Source: JAJKIP01 sp040509055 (GTDB lineage: Bacteria > Bacteroidota > Bacteroidia > Chitinophagales > Chitinophagaceae). Taken from it: a stretch of DNA of 11,571 nucleotides. The notes under the pieces are model-generated. The model made no database searches. It was not told the origin of the DNA and saw nothing but the letters and a program-made list of their open reading frames with translations. Every line of letters starts with the position of its first letter. Within the stretch, counting starts at the first letter, position 1. Shown here piece by piece: positions 1 to 5,574 of the stretch. The translations under genes and the position numbers were made by a program. The stretch lies in the NCBI GenBank assembly GCA_040509055.1, contig JBEVLT010000372.1, positions 1 through 11,571 of the forward strand, read 5' to 3'.

Positions 1-458
1 GTATCGGGCACGTGCACCTGAAAGTATCCGACCTGGAGCGATCGCTGCGTTTTTACCGCGACCTGCTGGGTTTTGAAGTGCAGCAGTTCTATGGCGACGC
101 TGCCGCTTTTCTTTCTGCTGGCGGCTATCATCACAATATCGGGCTCAACACCTGGTACAGTAAAAATGCAGGCGCTGCGCCGCAGCGGGCCGCCGGATTG
201 TTTCATACAGCCATCCTGTACCCGGAGCGCAGTGATTTGGCCGTCATTGTGAAACGGCTGACCGACGCCGGTTACCCGTTGACGGGTGCAGCGGACCATG
301 GCGTGTCGCAGGCCATTTACCTGGATGATCCGGATGGCAACGGGGTGGAGCTGTACTGGGACAGGCCATCGGCGGAATGGCCCAAAAACGAGAAAGGGGA
401 GCTGCTGATGGTAACCGATCCGCTGGATATGCAGGCGTTATTGCAACTGGCTGGCTAA
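1..458 (+). CDS. VOC-family (glyoxalase/extradiol dioxygenase-like) protein, 5' end cut by window
   Basis: The reading frame is already open at base 3 (I-G-H-V-H-L-K-V-S-D-L-E-R-S) and ends with TAA at 456-458, so the real start lies outside the window; the GTG at 12 is internal. The fragment shows the vicinal-oxygen-chelate fold pattern. There is a first beta strand with a candidate metal ligand His (GHVHLKV), then SLRFYRDLLGFEV, a second candidate His in LFHTAILYP, and YLDDPDGNGVELYWDRP with the candidate Glu ligand. This His/His/Glu set and the ELYWDRP ending resemble the CatE-like branch (COG2514) of ring-cleavage dioxygenases and glyoxalases. Substrate cannot be told from sequence; many members are annotated only as VOC proteins. 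It is probably a cytosolic metalloenzyme. Its last 21 bp overlap the 3' end of ispE on the other strand. Confidence 0.85.
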   Translation, partial: IGHVHLKVSDLERSLRFYRDLLGFEVQQFYGDAAAFLSAGGYHHNIGLNTWYSKNAGAAPQRAAGLFHTAILYPERSDLAVIVKRLTDAGYPLTGAADHGVSQAIYLDDPDGNGVELYWDRPSAEWPKNEKGELLMVTDPLDMQALLQLAG

Positions 459-1265
459 CTGGCGCACAAGGTATGTACCCGGGAACGCCAGGTCTGCAAC
501 AGACTCTCGTGGAAACAACCCGTATACCGTGCTGCCGGTGCCGCTCAGTGAAGCATATATAGCTCCCCGGTCGTATAGCTGTTGCCTGATGGCGCCGATG
601 TCCGGGTATTGTTCAAAAACGGTGGTCTCAAAATCGTTAACCAGTTCCGTACGCCAGGTATCTACCGGCTGCCGGATGATGTCTGCTACCGTTTTACCTG
701 GCACGGCAGGGAGAATCCCTGCAAAGGCTTTGCCGGTTGGGATCATGATGCCCGGATTGACGAGCACAAAGCGGTAGGCCTGTAAATCCAGCTGCACCGG
801 TGACAGTTCTTCTCCGCGCGAAGTGGCAAAACAGGGTTGATTGATGATGAAGAAAGGGCAGTCGCTGCCGAGTTGCAGGGCGTACCGGATCAGCGTTTCC
901 TGTGTCAGCGCTAATCCAAACCGTTTGTTCAGCAGCTGCAGGGTGAATGCGGCATCGGCGCTGCCGCCGCCCAGTCCTGCCCCGGCAGGAATGGCTTTGT
1001 GCAGGTGCAGCCGGGCGCCGGGCAGCCCGGGAAAATCTTTTTTCAGCAATTCCCAGGCTTTCACGCAAAGATTATCGGCTGTGTTGTTCGTGACGGTTAA
1101 TCCCGTTTGCGAGAAAGAAAATTGATCGTCCTGTGTGGGGAGCAGTTCCAGCGCATCGTAAAGCGGCAGTGGGTAAAAAACGGTTTCCAGGTCGTGGTAG
1201 CCATCGCTTCTTTTTCGCAGCACCCGAAGCCCCAGGTTGATCTTGCAGTTGGGAAAAACAATCAC
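438..1265 (-). CDS. ispE: 4-diphosphocytidyl-2-C-methyl-D-erythritol kinase
   Basis: This 275-residue GHMP-superfamily kinase phosphorylates CDP-methylerythritol with ATP in the MEP pathway to isopentenyl diphosphate, in the cytosol. Motif I is at the N-terminus (FPNCKINLGL, with candidate catalytic Lys8). The glycine-rich ATP loop PAGAGLGGGSADAA is at about 93-106. LGSDCPFF holds the candidate catalytic Asp134, and motif III SGTGSTVYGLF lies near the C-terminus. Length fits the family. The start is GTG (1263-1265); no in-frame ATG precedes it, and M-I-V-F-P-N is where family members begin. No good Shine-Dalgarno is visible. It lies 40 bp downstream of the bifunctional nuclease gene on the same strand and may share its transcript. 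The 3' end overlaps the convergent VOC gene by 21 bp, with no separate terminator between them. Confidence 0.96.
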   Translation of the reverse strand: MIVFPNCKINLGLRVLRKRSDGYHDLETVFYPLPLYDALELLPTQDDQFSFSQTGLTVTNNTADNLCVKAWELLKKDFPGLPGARLHLHKAIPAGAGLGGGSADAAFTLQLLNKRFGLALTQETLIRYALQLGSDCPFFIINQPCFATSRGEELSPVQLDLQAYRFVLVNPGIMIPTGKAFAGILPAVPGKTVADIIRQPVDTWRTELVNDFETTVFEQYPDIGAIRQQLYDRGAIYASLSGTGSTVYGLFPRESVADLAFPGTYLVRQLASQLQ

Positions 1266-1305
1266 GTTGTGGGTTTAATGCGCATTGTCCCGTAGGGATA
1301 AGGTA

Positions 1306-1908
1306 TCAGCGTTTTTTCCGGCGACTGTTTATTTCATCGCGGATGGCGATAGCACGGATATAATCCTCGCTTTCCAGCACTTCGTTCAGCAAGACATCCA
1401 GTTCCTCGAGGCTCATTGTTTTCAGGTCGTCGTTGCCGGCTCCTACCTGCTCTTCCACCATGACTTCCTGTTTTTTCTTCTTCTTGCCTTTGTCCGTTTC
1501 TTCCATCATGATGCCGGCGCTTTCCAGGATGTTTTCATATGTATAAATAGGGCAGCCGAAGCGTACGGCCAGCGCCAGTGCATCGGAGGTACGGGAGTCG
1601 ATCTCGATGGTATCGTTTTCCGAAGAGCAAACCAGGCGGGAGTAGAAGATGCCTTCCTGCAGGTCGCAGATGATGATCTCGTGCAGATCGATAGCAAAGG
1701 CGTTCAGAAAATTCTTCATCAGGTCGTGCGTGAGCGGGCGGCTGGGCTGCATTTTTTCCAGCGCCACCGCAATGGCCTGGGCCTCAAACCCGCCGATCAC
1801 AATCGGCAGGCGCCGGAGGCCGTTTATCTCACCCAGCACCACAGCATAGGAGTGAGTCTGTGTAATACTATGCGATAACGCCACTATTTCCAGTTCGATC
1901 TTCTTCAT
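1306..1908 (-). CDS. Bifunctional nuclease (BFN/DUF151) domain protein with C-terminal UVR motif
   Basis: The 200-residue protein has two parts. Residues 1-137 form a DUF151/BFN domain, recognisable from LPIVIGGFEAQAIAVALE (34-51), RPLTHDLM and IDSRTSDALALAVRFGCPIY (103-122). After a Lys-rich and acidic linker (about 138-165), residues 166-198 form a UvrB/UvrC-type helical hairpin (SLEELDVLLNEVLESEDYIRA...RDEINSRR). BFN proteins have been described as nucleases acting on DNA and RNA, and UVR motifs mediate contacts among Uvr-type proteins. A link to repair or stress handling is therefore inference. The architecture is, to my knowledge, common in Bacteroidota and Chlorobi. The ATG at 1906-1908 gives the conserved N-terminus. 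Upstream lies an unusual triplicated inverted motif (1931-1972). ispE follows 40 bp downstream. Confidence 0.9.
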   Translation of the reverse strand: MKKIELEIVALSHSITQTHSYAVVLGEINGLRRLPIVIGGFEAQAIAVALEKMQPSRPLTHDLMKNFLNAFAIDLHEIIICDLQEGIFYSRLVCSSENDTIEIDSRTSDALALAVRFGCPIYTYENILESAGIMMEETDKGKKKKKQEVMVEEQVGAGNDDLKTMSLEELDVLLNEVLESEDYIRAIAIRDEINSRRKKR

Positions 1909-1930
1909 AAAATATCACACGAAACTAAGG

Positions 1931-1972
1931 TTTTTACCAAAAACAGGAACGGTAAAAATCTACTTTTTTACC
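1931..1972. repeat. Three alternating copies of an 8-bp inverted motif upstream of the BFN gene
   Basis: TTTTTACC occurs at 1931-1938, its exact reverse complement GGTAAAAA at 1951-1958, and TTTTTACC again at 1965-1972. The middle copy can pair with either neighbour (loops of 12 and 6 nt), so two mutually exclusive hairpins are possible. The set fills most of the 66-bp gap between the secreted-protein gene (stop at 1975) and the BFN start (1908). It could be an operator with three half-sites, an mRNA switch or a poor terminator. Neither hairpin is followed by a proper U-tract on the - strand, so simple termination is unlikely. A partial Bacteroidota -7 (TAGTTTCG read on the - strand, about 1921-1928) lies just downstream. 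Confidence 0.55.
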
Positions 1973-1974
1973 TC

Positions 1975-2643
1975 TTATTCGTTGTGCCTGAGCCTGTAAC
2001 CTTTAGGGTGCCGGAACACCGTACGCCGCAGTCTTCCGGGTTTTATTTCTTTGGCTTCGGTATGCAGGACAAAGCGCATGCCCGGCGGCTCAATTTTGAT
2101 CTTCGATCCCAGTGCAATATGACCATTGGTAAAGAGCGGGACCATCTGGACCATGAGCAGCGAGTCGGGTACACGAAAAATCAGGTCGTCGGCATACCAG
2201 AAAACCATTTCCCCCGCCACAGCGACCGTGACGGAATCTTTTTGTTCCGATTTGGAAAACCGGCCGGTTGTACGGGCCGTGCAGGGATGACCGAGCACCT
2301 GTTTGGCCAAAGCTGGCGCCATAGTCAGCGCCGGGATATCCTGCTTTTTGCCTTTGCGGGTCATGAATTCACGCTCCACTACTTTGTCGTTGGGCTTGTA
2401 CCGGTCTATCGCCGCTTTCCTGAAATCGAGCAGGATGGTCTCAGCTTTCAGATCGGTGCCGGGCGGAGCTTTTTCCGGCGCCGTGGTAAACAGGATCCTG
2501 TTCTTTCCATACCAGGCGCTGATATTGACCAGCACGGCGCTGTCCGGAGAAACCATCCGGTAACGGATGGTCCCTTCAAAGTTTTGCTGAGCCATCAGCC
2601 CGGAACAGAATGCCAGCAGGGATAGAGGCAGGAGGTATCGCAT
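1975..2643 (-). CDS. Secreted hypothetical protein, GLPGLI/DUF4412-like
   Basis: The product is 222 residues with a clear Sec signal peptide (MRYLLPLSLLAFCSGLMA, cleavage probably before QQ). Cys13 is preceded by Phe, so it does not make a lipobox and a lipoprotein is unlikely. The mature part begins NFEGTIRYRM and has VLGHPCTA (about 117-123) and VFWYADDLIF (about 147-156). These resemble the I-L-G-x-x-C and W-Y-x-D-D-L pattern of GLPGLI/DUF4412-type Bacteroidota envelope proteins. The family link is by eye and moderate. Function is unknown; a periplasmic or surface beta-rich protein is likely. The ATG at 2641-2643 is touched directly by the U-tract of the terminator behind etfA, so there is no room for a ribosome binding site and no obvious promoter of its own. 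Confidence 0.75.
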   Translation of the reverse strand: MRYLLPLSLLAFCSGLMAQQNFEGTIRYRMVSPDSAVLVNISAWYGKNRILFTTAPEKAPPGTDLKAETILLDFRKAAIDRYKPNDKVVEREFMTRKGKKQDIPALTMAPALAKQVLGHPCTARTTGRFSKSEQKDSVTVAVAGEMVFWYADDLIFRVPDSLLMVQMVPLFTNGHIALGSKIKIEPPGMRFVLHTEAKEIKPGRLRRTVFRHPKGYRLRHNE

Positions 2644-2687
2644 AAAAAAATAAAGCCAAATGAAAGTACATCATTTGGCTTTTATTT
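2644..2687 (-). terminator. Rho-independent terminator downstream of etfA
   Basis: A perfect 12-bp stem pairs AAAGCCAAATGA (2652-2663) with TCATTTGGCTTT (2671-2682) around a 7-nt loop. Read on the - strand it is followed by a long T-run (TTTATTTTTTTAT) ending at the next ATG. It sits 17-60 bp past the etfA stop and should end the etfBA transcript. The + strand side (TTTTATTT) is also T-rich, but no + strand gene ends here. Confidence 0.85.
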
Positions 2688-2703
2688 CCCGGTGAACGGA
2701 TGG

Positions 2704-3669
2704 TCAGATACCTTTTAATTTTTTGATGGCTTCGGTGAGTTTCGGCACTACGTCGAACGCATCGCCCACGATGCCATAATCGGCAGCTTTGAAGAAAGGG
2801 GCTTCGGGGTCTTTGTTGATCACCACGATGACCTTGCTGCGGTTTACGCCGGCCAGGTGCTGGATAGCGCCGGAGATACCGATTGCGATATAGAGGTTGG
2901 GCGCAATGGCAATGCCGGTTTGTCCCACGTGTTCGTTGTGCGGGCGCCAGTGTGCGTCTGCCACCGGGCGGCTGCAGGCCGTGGCGGCATGCAGGGTTTT
3001 AGCCAGGTCTTCTACCATGCCCCAGTTTTCCGGGCCTTTCAGGCCGCGGCCGGCGCTGACCACGATCTCCGCTTCGGTCAGCGGTATTTCGCCGCTGGCT
3101 TTTTTCACACCGGTCACTTTAATCCGGGGCGTGCCGGCTTCTGCAGCAAAGGCTACTACTTCTGCTGCGCCTTCACCTGTTTTTACCTGGTAGGCATTCG
3201 GGTTCAGGGTCACGATCTTTACCGGCGTAGTCACCGATACGTTGGCGAAGGCTTTACCGGAAAATACATTTTTCTTTACCACGAATCCGCCGGCGGCCGT
3301 GTCCGGCAGCGCAACCGCACCGGCCACCAGTCCTGCTTTCAGCCGCACGGAGAGGCGGGGAGCAATGGCTTTGCCATCGACGTTGTTGGAAAACACCACG
3401 ACCGTGGCGCTGGTGGCTTGCGCTGCCTGGGCGATCACGCTGGCATATACCTGCGCATCGAAGTGCTCCAGGGATGCGTTATCGGCATGGTGAATTTTTT
3501 TGACGCCGTATTTTCCCAGGGCCGCCAGGTCTTCCTTTACGGGACCCAGCACCACGCCTTCGGCGGTGGTACCGGATTGTTCGGCCAGGGCTGCACCATA
3601 ACTGATGGCTTCAAGGGAGGCTTTTTTTACATGGCCATCGGCCGTATCGATGAATATCAAAACAGACAT
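2704..3669 (-). CDS. etfA: Electron transfer flavoprotein alpha subunit
   Basis: The 321-residue FixB/EtfA subunit binds the redox FAD of the ETF heterodimer, which takes electrons from acyl-CoA and related dehydrogenases and passes them toward the quinone pool; it acts in the cytosol. The C-terminal FAD domain carries the family signature, starting LYIAIGISGAIQHLAGVNRS (about 259-278), then VIVVINKDPEAPFFKAADYG. The N-terminal part is an adenine-nucleotide hydrolase-like fold. I place the start at ATG 3667-3669 (MSVLIFIDTADG), the usual family start. A TTG three codons upstream lies within an AT-rich repeat and is less likely. It is 31 bp behind etfB in a two-gene operon and is followed by a strong terminator. 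Confidence 0.95.
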   Translation of the reverse strand: MSVLIFIDTADGHVKKASLEAISYGAALAEQSGTTAEGVVLGPVKEDLAALGKYGVKKIHHADNASLEHFDAQVYASVIAQAAQATSATVVVFSNNVDGKAIAPRLSVRLKAGLVAGAVALPDTAAGGFVVKKNVFSGKAFANVSVTTPVKIVTLNPNAYQVKTGEGAAEVVAFAAEAGTPRIKVTGVKKASGEIPLTEAEIVVSAGRGLKGPENWGMVEDLAKTLHAATACSRPVADAHWRPHNEHVGQTGIAIAPNLYIAIGISGAIQHLAGVNRSKVIVVINKDPEAPFFKAADYGIVGDAFDVVPKLTEAIKKLKGI

Positions 3670-3678
3670 CGGAGTCAA

Positions 3679-3699
3679 TTTAAAGTTTAGAATTTAAGG
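3679..3699. repeat. Short AT-rich intergenic repeat between etfB and etfA
   Basis: TTTAAAGTTTA at 3679-3689, continuing as GAATTTAAGG, fills most of the 31-bp gap between etfB and etfA. It nearly matches TTTAAAGTTTAAGGTTTAA at 8185-8203 upstream of rlmH, and an inverted relative lies at 8263-8281. This suggests a small dispersed intergenic repeat; function unknown. Confidence 0.5.
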
Positions 3700-3700
3700 A

Positions 3701-4444
3701 TCAGATCGCCTTGGCTTCTTCGTTGAGCAGGCGTACCAGCTCCTCCACATTGTCGGGCGACACCAGCTTGACGCCGGCCTTGGCAGGCGGCAGGCCGAAG
3801 CTGGTCACGGAAGTAAACGTATCAGCTGCCACGGGTTCTGTCACTTTCAATGGCTTGGTACGGGCCGCCATGATACCGCGCATATTGGGAATGCGTTGCT
3901 CGGCCATGCCTTTCTGTGCGCTCACCACTACAGGCAGTTGCACTTCATTGGTTTCCTCACCGCCTTCTATTTCGCGGGTGATGGTGGCTTTGCTGCCATC
4001 CAGGTCGAAATGGGTGGCCAGCGATACATAAGGCATATCCAGCAGCTCGGCTACCATGCCGCCGATGGAAGAACCATTGTAGTCGATGGTTTCTTTGCCG
4101 GTAAAGACGAGGTCGTAGTTGCCTTCTTTTGCCACGGCAGCGATCTGCGCTGCAATGTAATAACCATCCTGGCTGTCGGCATTCACACGGATGGCTTCGT
4201 CGCCGCCAAGGGCTAACGCTTTGCGGATGATGGGTTCGGCATCGGCGCCGCCTACGGTGATCAGGTGCAGAACAGCCGAGCTGTCTTTTTCCTTCAGCTC
4301 AATGGCGCGTACCAGCGCATACCATTCGTCATAGGGATTGATGATCCATTGCACGCCGTTGGTGTCGAATTTCGAGTTGTTATCGGTGAAAGCTATTTTT
4401 GCCGTAGTATCCGGCGTTTTACTGATGCAGACTAATATCTTCAT
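3701..4444 (-). CDS. etfB: Electron transfer flavoprotein beta subunit
   Basis: This 247-residue FixA/EtfB subunit binds the structural AMP and completes the ETF heterodimer with EtfA. The N-terminus MKILVCISKTPDT and NPYDEWYALVRAIEL (36-50) are typical. TGKETIDYNGSSIGGMVAEL (115-134) corresponds to the nucleotide-contact region. The beta-subunit signature lies at about 172-199 (VVSAQKGMAEQRIPNMRGIM followed by AARTKPLK). Length is normal. The ATG at 4442-4444 starts at the family position. It is the first gene of the etfBA operon and is preceded by a Bacteroidota-type -7 element and a hairpin in the presumed 5' UTR. An ETF pair next to a BFN gene is an arrangement I recall from other Bacteroidota; that is recollection, not checked. 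Confidence 0.96.
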   Translation of the reverse strand: MKILVCISKTPDTTAKIAFTDNNSKFDTNGVQWIINPYDEWYALVRAIELKEKDSSAVLHLITVGGADAEPIIRKALALGGDEAIRVNADSQDGYYIAAQIAAVAKEGNYDLVFTGKETIDYNGSSIGGMVAELLDMPYVSLATHFDLDGSKATITREIEGGEETNEVQLPVVVSAQKGMAEQRIPNMRGIMAARTKPLKVTEPVAADTFTSVTSFGLPPAKAGVKLVSPDNVEELVRLLNEEAKAI

Positions 4445-4475
4445 TGCAGAATAAAATTTCTAATGATAACAGATG

Positions 4476-4495
4476 TTAGTTGTTTATGCAACTAA
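4476..4495 (-). promoter_or_regulatory. Hairpin at or near the 5' end of the etfBA transcript
   Basis: TTAGTTG (4476-4482) and CAACTAA (4489-4495) are exact inverted repeats around a 6-nt loop. They lie immediately downstream of the predicted -7 element on the - strand, so the stem would be the first structure in the etfBA mRNA. Alternatively the same palindrome could be an operator for a dimeric repressor overlapping the start point. Confidence 0.5.
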
Positions 4496-4497
4496 AG

Positions 4498-4505
4498 CAA
4501 AGATA
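4498..4505 (-). promoter_or_regulatory. Predicted -7 promoter element for etfBA
   Basis: Read on the - strand this is TATCTTTG, an exact match to the Bacteroidota TAnnTTTG -7 element. A TTTG lies upstream but with a 24-nt spacer, longer than the usual 19-21, so the -33 part is weak. The predicted start point is near 4491-4494, giving a leader of roughly 47-50 nt to the etfB ATG. Confidence 0.5.
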
Positions 4506-4553
4506 AGCGTTGGCTATTGATTATTGTCACAAAACCGAAATTTTTTTCAGTGT

Positions 4554-4865
4554 ATGGATCGCCTCGGAAAATTGCAGCAATTGCTGATGGAAAACCCGGC
4601 CGATAGCTTTGTGCAGCATGCGCTGGCGCTGGAGTATATCAAGCTGGGCAATGATGCGGAAGCGGGTCGTGTGTTTGAAGCGCTGCTGGGTCGCGATCCC
4701 GCGTATACCGGCAGCTATTATCACCTGGGCAAGCTGCTGGAACGCAATAACGATACAGCCGGCGCTATCAGCGTGTACGAACGTGGCATGGAAGAAACGA
4801 AGAAGGCCGGCGACAACCACGCGTATGGAGAACTGCGGGGGGCTTATGAAGAGCTGGTTTTTTGA
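4554..4865 (+). CDS. Small tetratricopeptide-repeat protein
   Basis: The product is 103 residues from ATG 4554 (MDRLGKLQQLLMENPADSF). An in-frame TTG at 4524 would add ten residues (MSQNRNFFQC) unlike the compact family, so it was not used. Two TPR units cover almost the whole protein. Residues 17-50 (DSFVQHALALEYIKLGNDAE...FEALLGRDP) and 51-84 (YTGSYYHLGKLLERNNDTAG...YERGME) show the W/Y-L-G-x-Y and A-x-x-x-Y/F spacing of TPR helices. A short helix (HAYGELRGAYEELVF) caps it. There is no signal peptide or catalytic motif; it is probably a cytosolic protein-binding scaffold of unknown partner. It is divergent from etfB across a 109-bp gap and followed 66 bp later by the toxin-antitoxin pair. 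Confidence 0.88.
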   Translation: MDRLGKLQQLLMENPADSFVQHALALEYIKLGNDAEAGRVFEALLGRDPAYTGSYYHLGKLLERNNDTAGAISVYERGMEETKKAGDNHAYGELRGAYEELVF

Positions 4866-4873
4866 TCCGTTCT

Positions 4874-4923
4874 GAAATTCCATAAATTCCCTAATTTCGG
4901 TAATCGGCTCGGTAGGTGATCGG
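4874..4923 (+). promoter_or_regulatory. Possible promoter/operator of the higBA pair
   Basis: The 66-bp gap before higB contains an inverted pair GAAATT (4874-4879) / AATTTC (4893-4898), a direct repeat AAATTCC (4875-4881 and 4884-4890), and a near repeat GGTAATCGG (4899-4907) / GGTGATCGG (4915-4923). TAATTTCG (4892-4899) is one base from the TAnnTTTG -7 consensus, but no well-spaced TTTG lies upstream. HigA antitoxins usually repress their own operon by binding such repeats, so one of these may be its operator. Confidence 0.35.
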
Positions 4924-4931
4924 GTTCTTTC

Positions 4932-5243
4932 ATGCAAATTCAATTTCGCAACGGTTATTTGGAAAAGATATGTGCTGGTTTACCGGTCAGTGGTAAACCA
5001 CGCTATACTCAGGATGTCCTGGAAAAATTCAGAAAGAGGATACTGATCCTGAAGAGTGCAGAAAGTACTGCGGAGCTGCAACAGTTCAGGAGCCTGCATG
5101 TTGAAGCGTTGAAAGGTGATAAGAAAGGTTTGTTTTCAATCAGGATCGATCTGAAATACCGGCTTGGTTTTTCCATAGAGAAAAACAGGATCACGCTTAC
5201 AGAAATTAGATTGGTGGAAGATCGATCAAATCATTACAGGTAA
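4932..5243 (+). CDS. higB: HigB/RelE-family type II toxin (putative mRNA interferase)
   Basis: The product is 103 residues, a normal size for the HigB branch (COG3549-like) of the RelE/ParE toxin superfamily, which typically cleaves mRNA on the ribosome. The diagnostic core is FRSLHVEALKGDKKGLFSIR (52-71) followed by IDLKYRLGF (72-80). It contains basic residues expected to contact RNA and is followed by a short strand ending in EDRSNHYR, the usual C-terminal His-Tyr. Order is toxin first, then antitoxin, as in canonical higBA. Its stop codon TAA overlaps the antitoxin ATG by one base (TAATG), indicating translational coupling. The gene looks more AT-rich than its neighbours, which fits acquisition. 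Catalytic activity is inferred from family only. Confidence 0.88.
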   Translation: MQIQFRNGYLEKICAGLPVSGKPRYTQDVLEKFRKRILILKSAESTAELQQFRSLHVEALKGDKKGLFSIRIDLKYRLGFSIEKNRITLTEIRLVEDRSNHYR

Positions 5244-5545
5244 TGGGAACGTATAAAGTAACGGGCAACAGAGGCCAGGAATTGGAAACGGATGTATTGT
5301 TGCATCCTGGTGAAGTGCTGAGAGACGAGCTGGAAGCAAGGAATATTGCACAAAACCAGTTCGCAGAAACGGTTTCGATGAGACCCCCGCATTTGAATGA
5401 ACTGATAAAAGGCAAACGTAATATTTCTGCGCTGCTGGCCATCAGGATCGAAAAGGTGCTTGGCATCAGTGCCGGGTTTTGGATGCGTCTTCAGGTTGAA
5501 TATGATCTGCGGATTGCCCGTCAGCAACTAAAGAAAGTGGCATAA
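5243..5545 (+). CDS. higA: HigA-family XRE-type antitoxin
   Basis: This 100-residue helix-turn-helix antitoxin carries the hallmarks of the HigA family. HPGEVLRDELEARNIAQNQF (21-40) leads into the HTH, and MRPPHLNELIKGKRNISALL (46-65) spans the recognition region. RIEKVLGISAGFWMRLQVEY (68-87) then ends the DNA-binding domain, with YDLRIA closing the family pattern. About 17 residues precede the HTH domain and may form the toxin-contact segment. It neutralises HigB by direct binding and usually represses its own promoter. Translation is coupled to higB (TAATG at 5241-5245). tilS begins 29 bp after its stop. Confidence 0.92.
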   Translation: MGTYKVTGNRGQELETDVLLHPGEVLRDELEARNIAQNQFAETVSMRPPHLNELIKGKRNISALLAIRIEKVLGISAGFWMRLQVEYDLRIARQQLKKVA

Positions 5546-5574
5546 TCGCCGGATAATCTATTTTTCTGCACATC

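Noticed and set aside
3670..3678. Upstream TTG start for etfA
   Set aside because: It adds only M-T-P before the typical MSVLIF start and borders the AT-rich intergenic repeat; the ATG at 3667-3669 is preferred.
2857..3690. Open frame of 277 codons on the + strand opposite etfA
   Set aside because: It is a shadow of a well-supported ETF alpha gene, with no motifs and biased composition. The other long antisense frames opposite the BFN gene, the secreted protein, rlmH and the inactive M16 subunit fail for the same reason.
4524..4553. Upstream TTG start for the TPR gene
   Set aside because: The ten extra residues do not fit the compact TPR fold, whereas ATG 4554 gives a start that fits the two-repeat structure.
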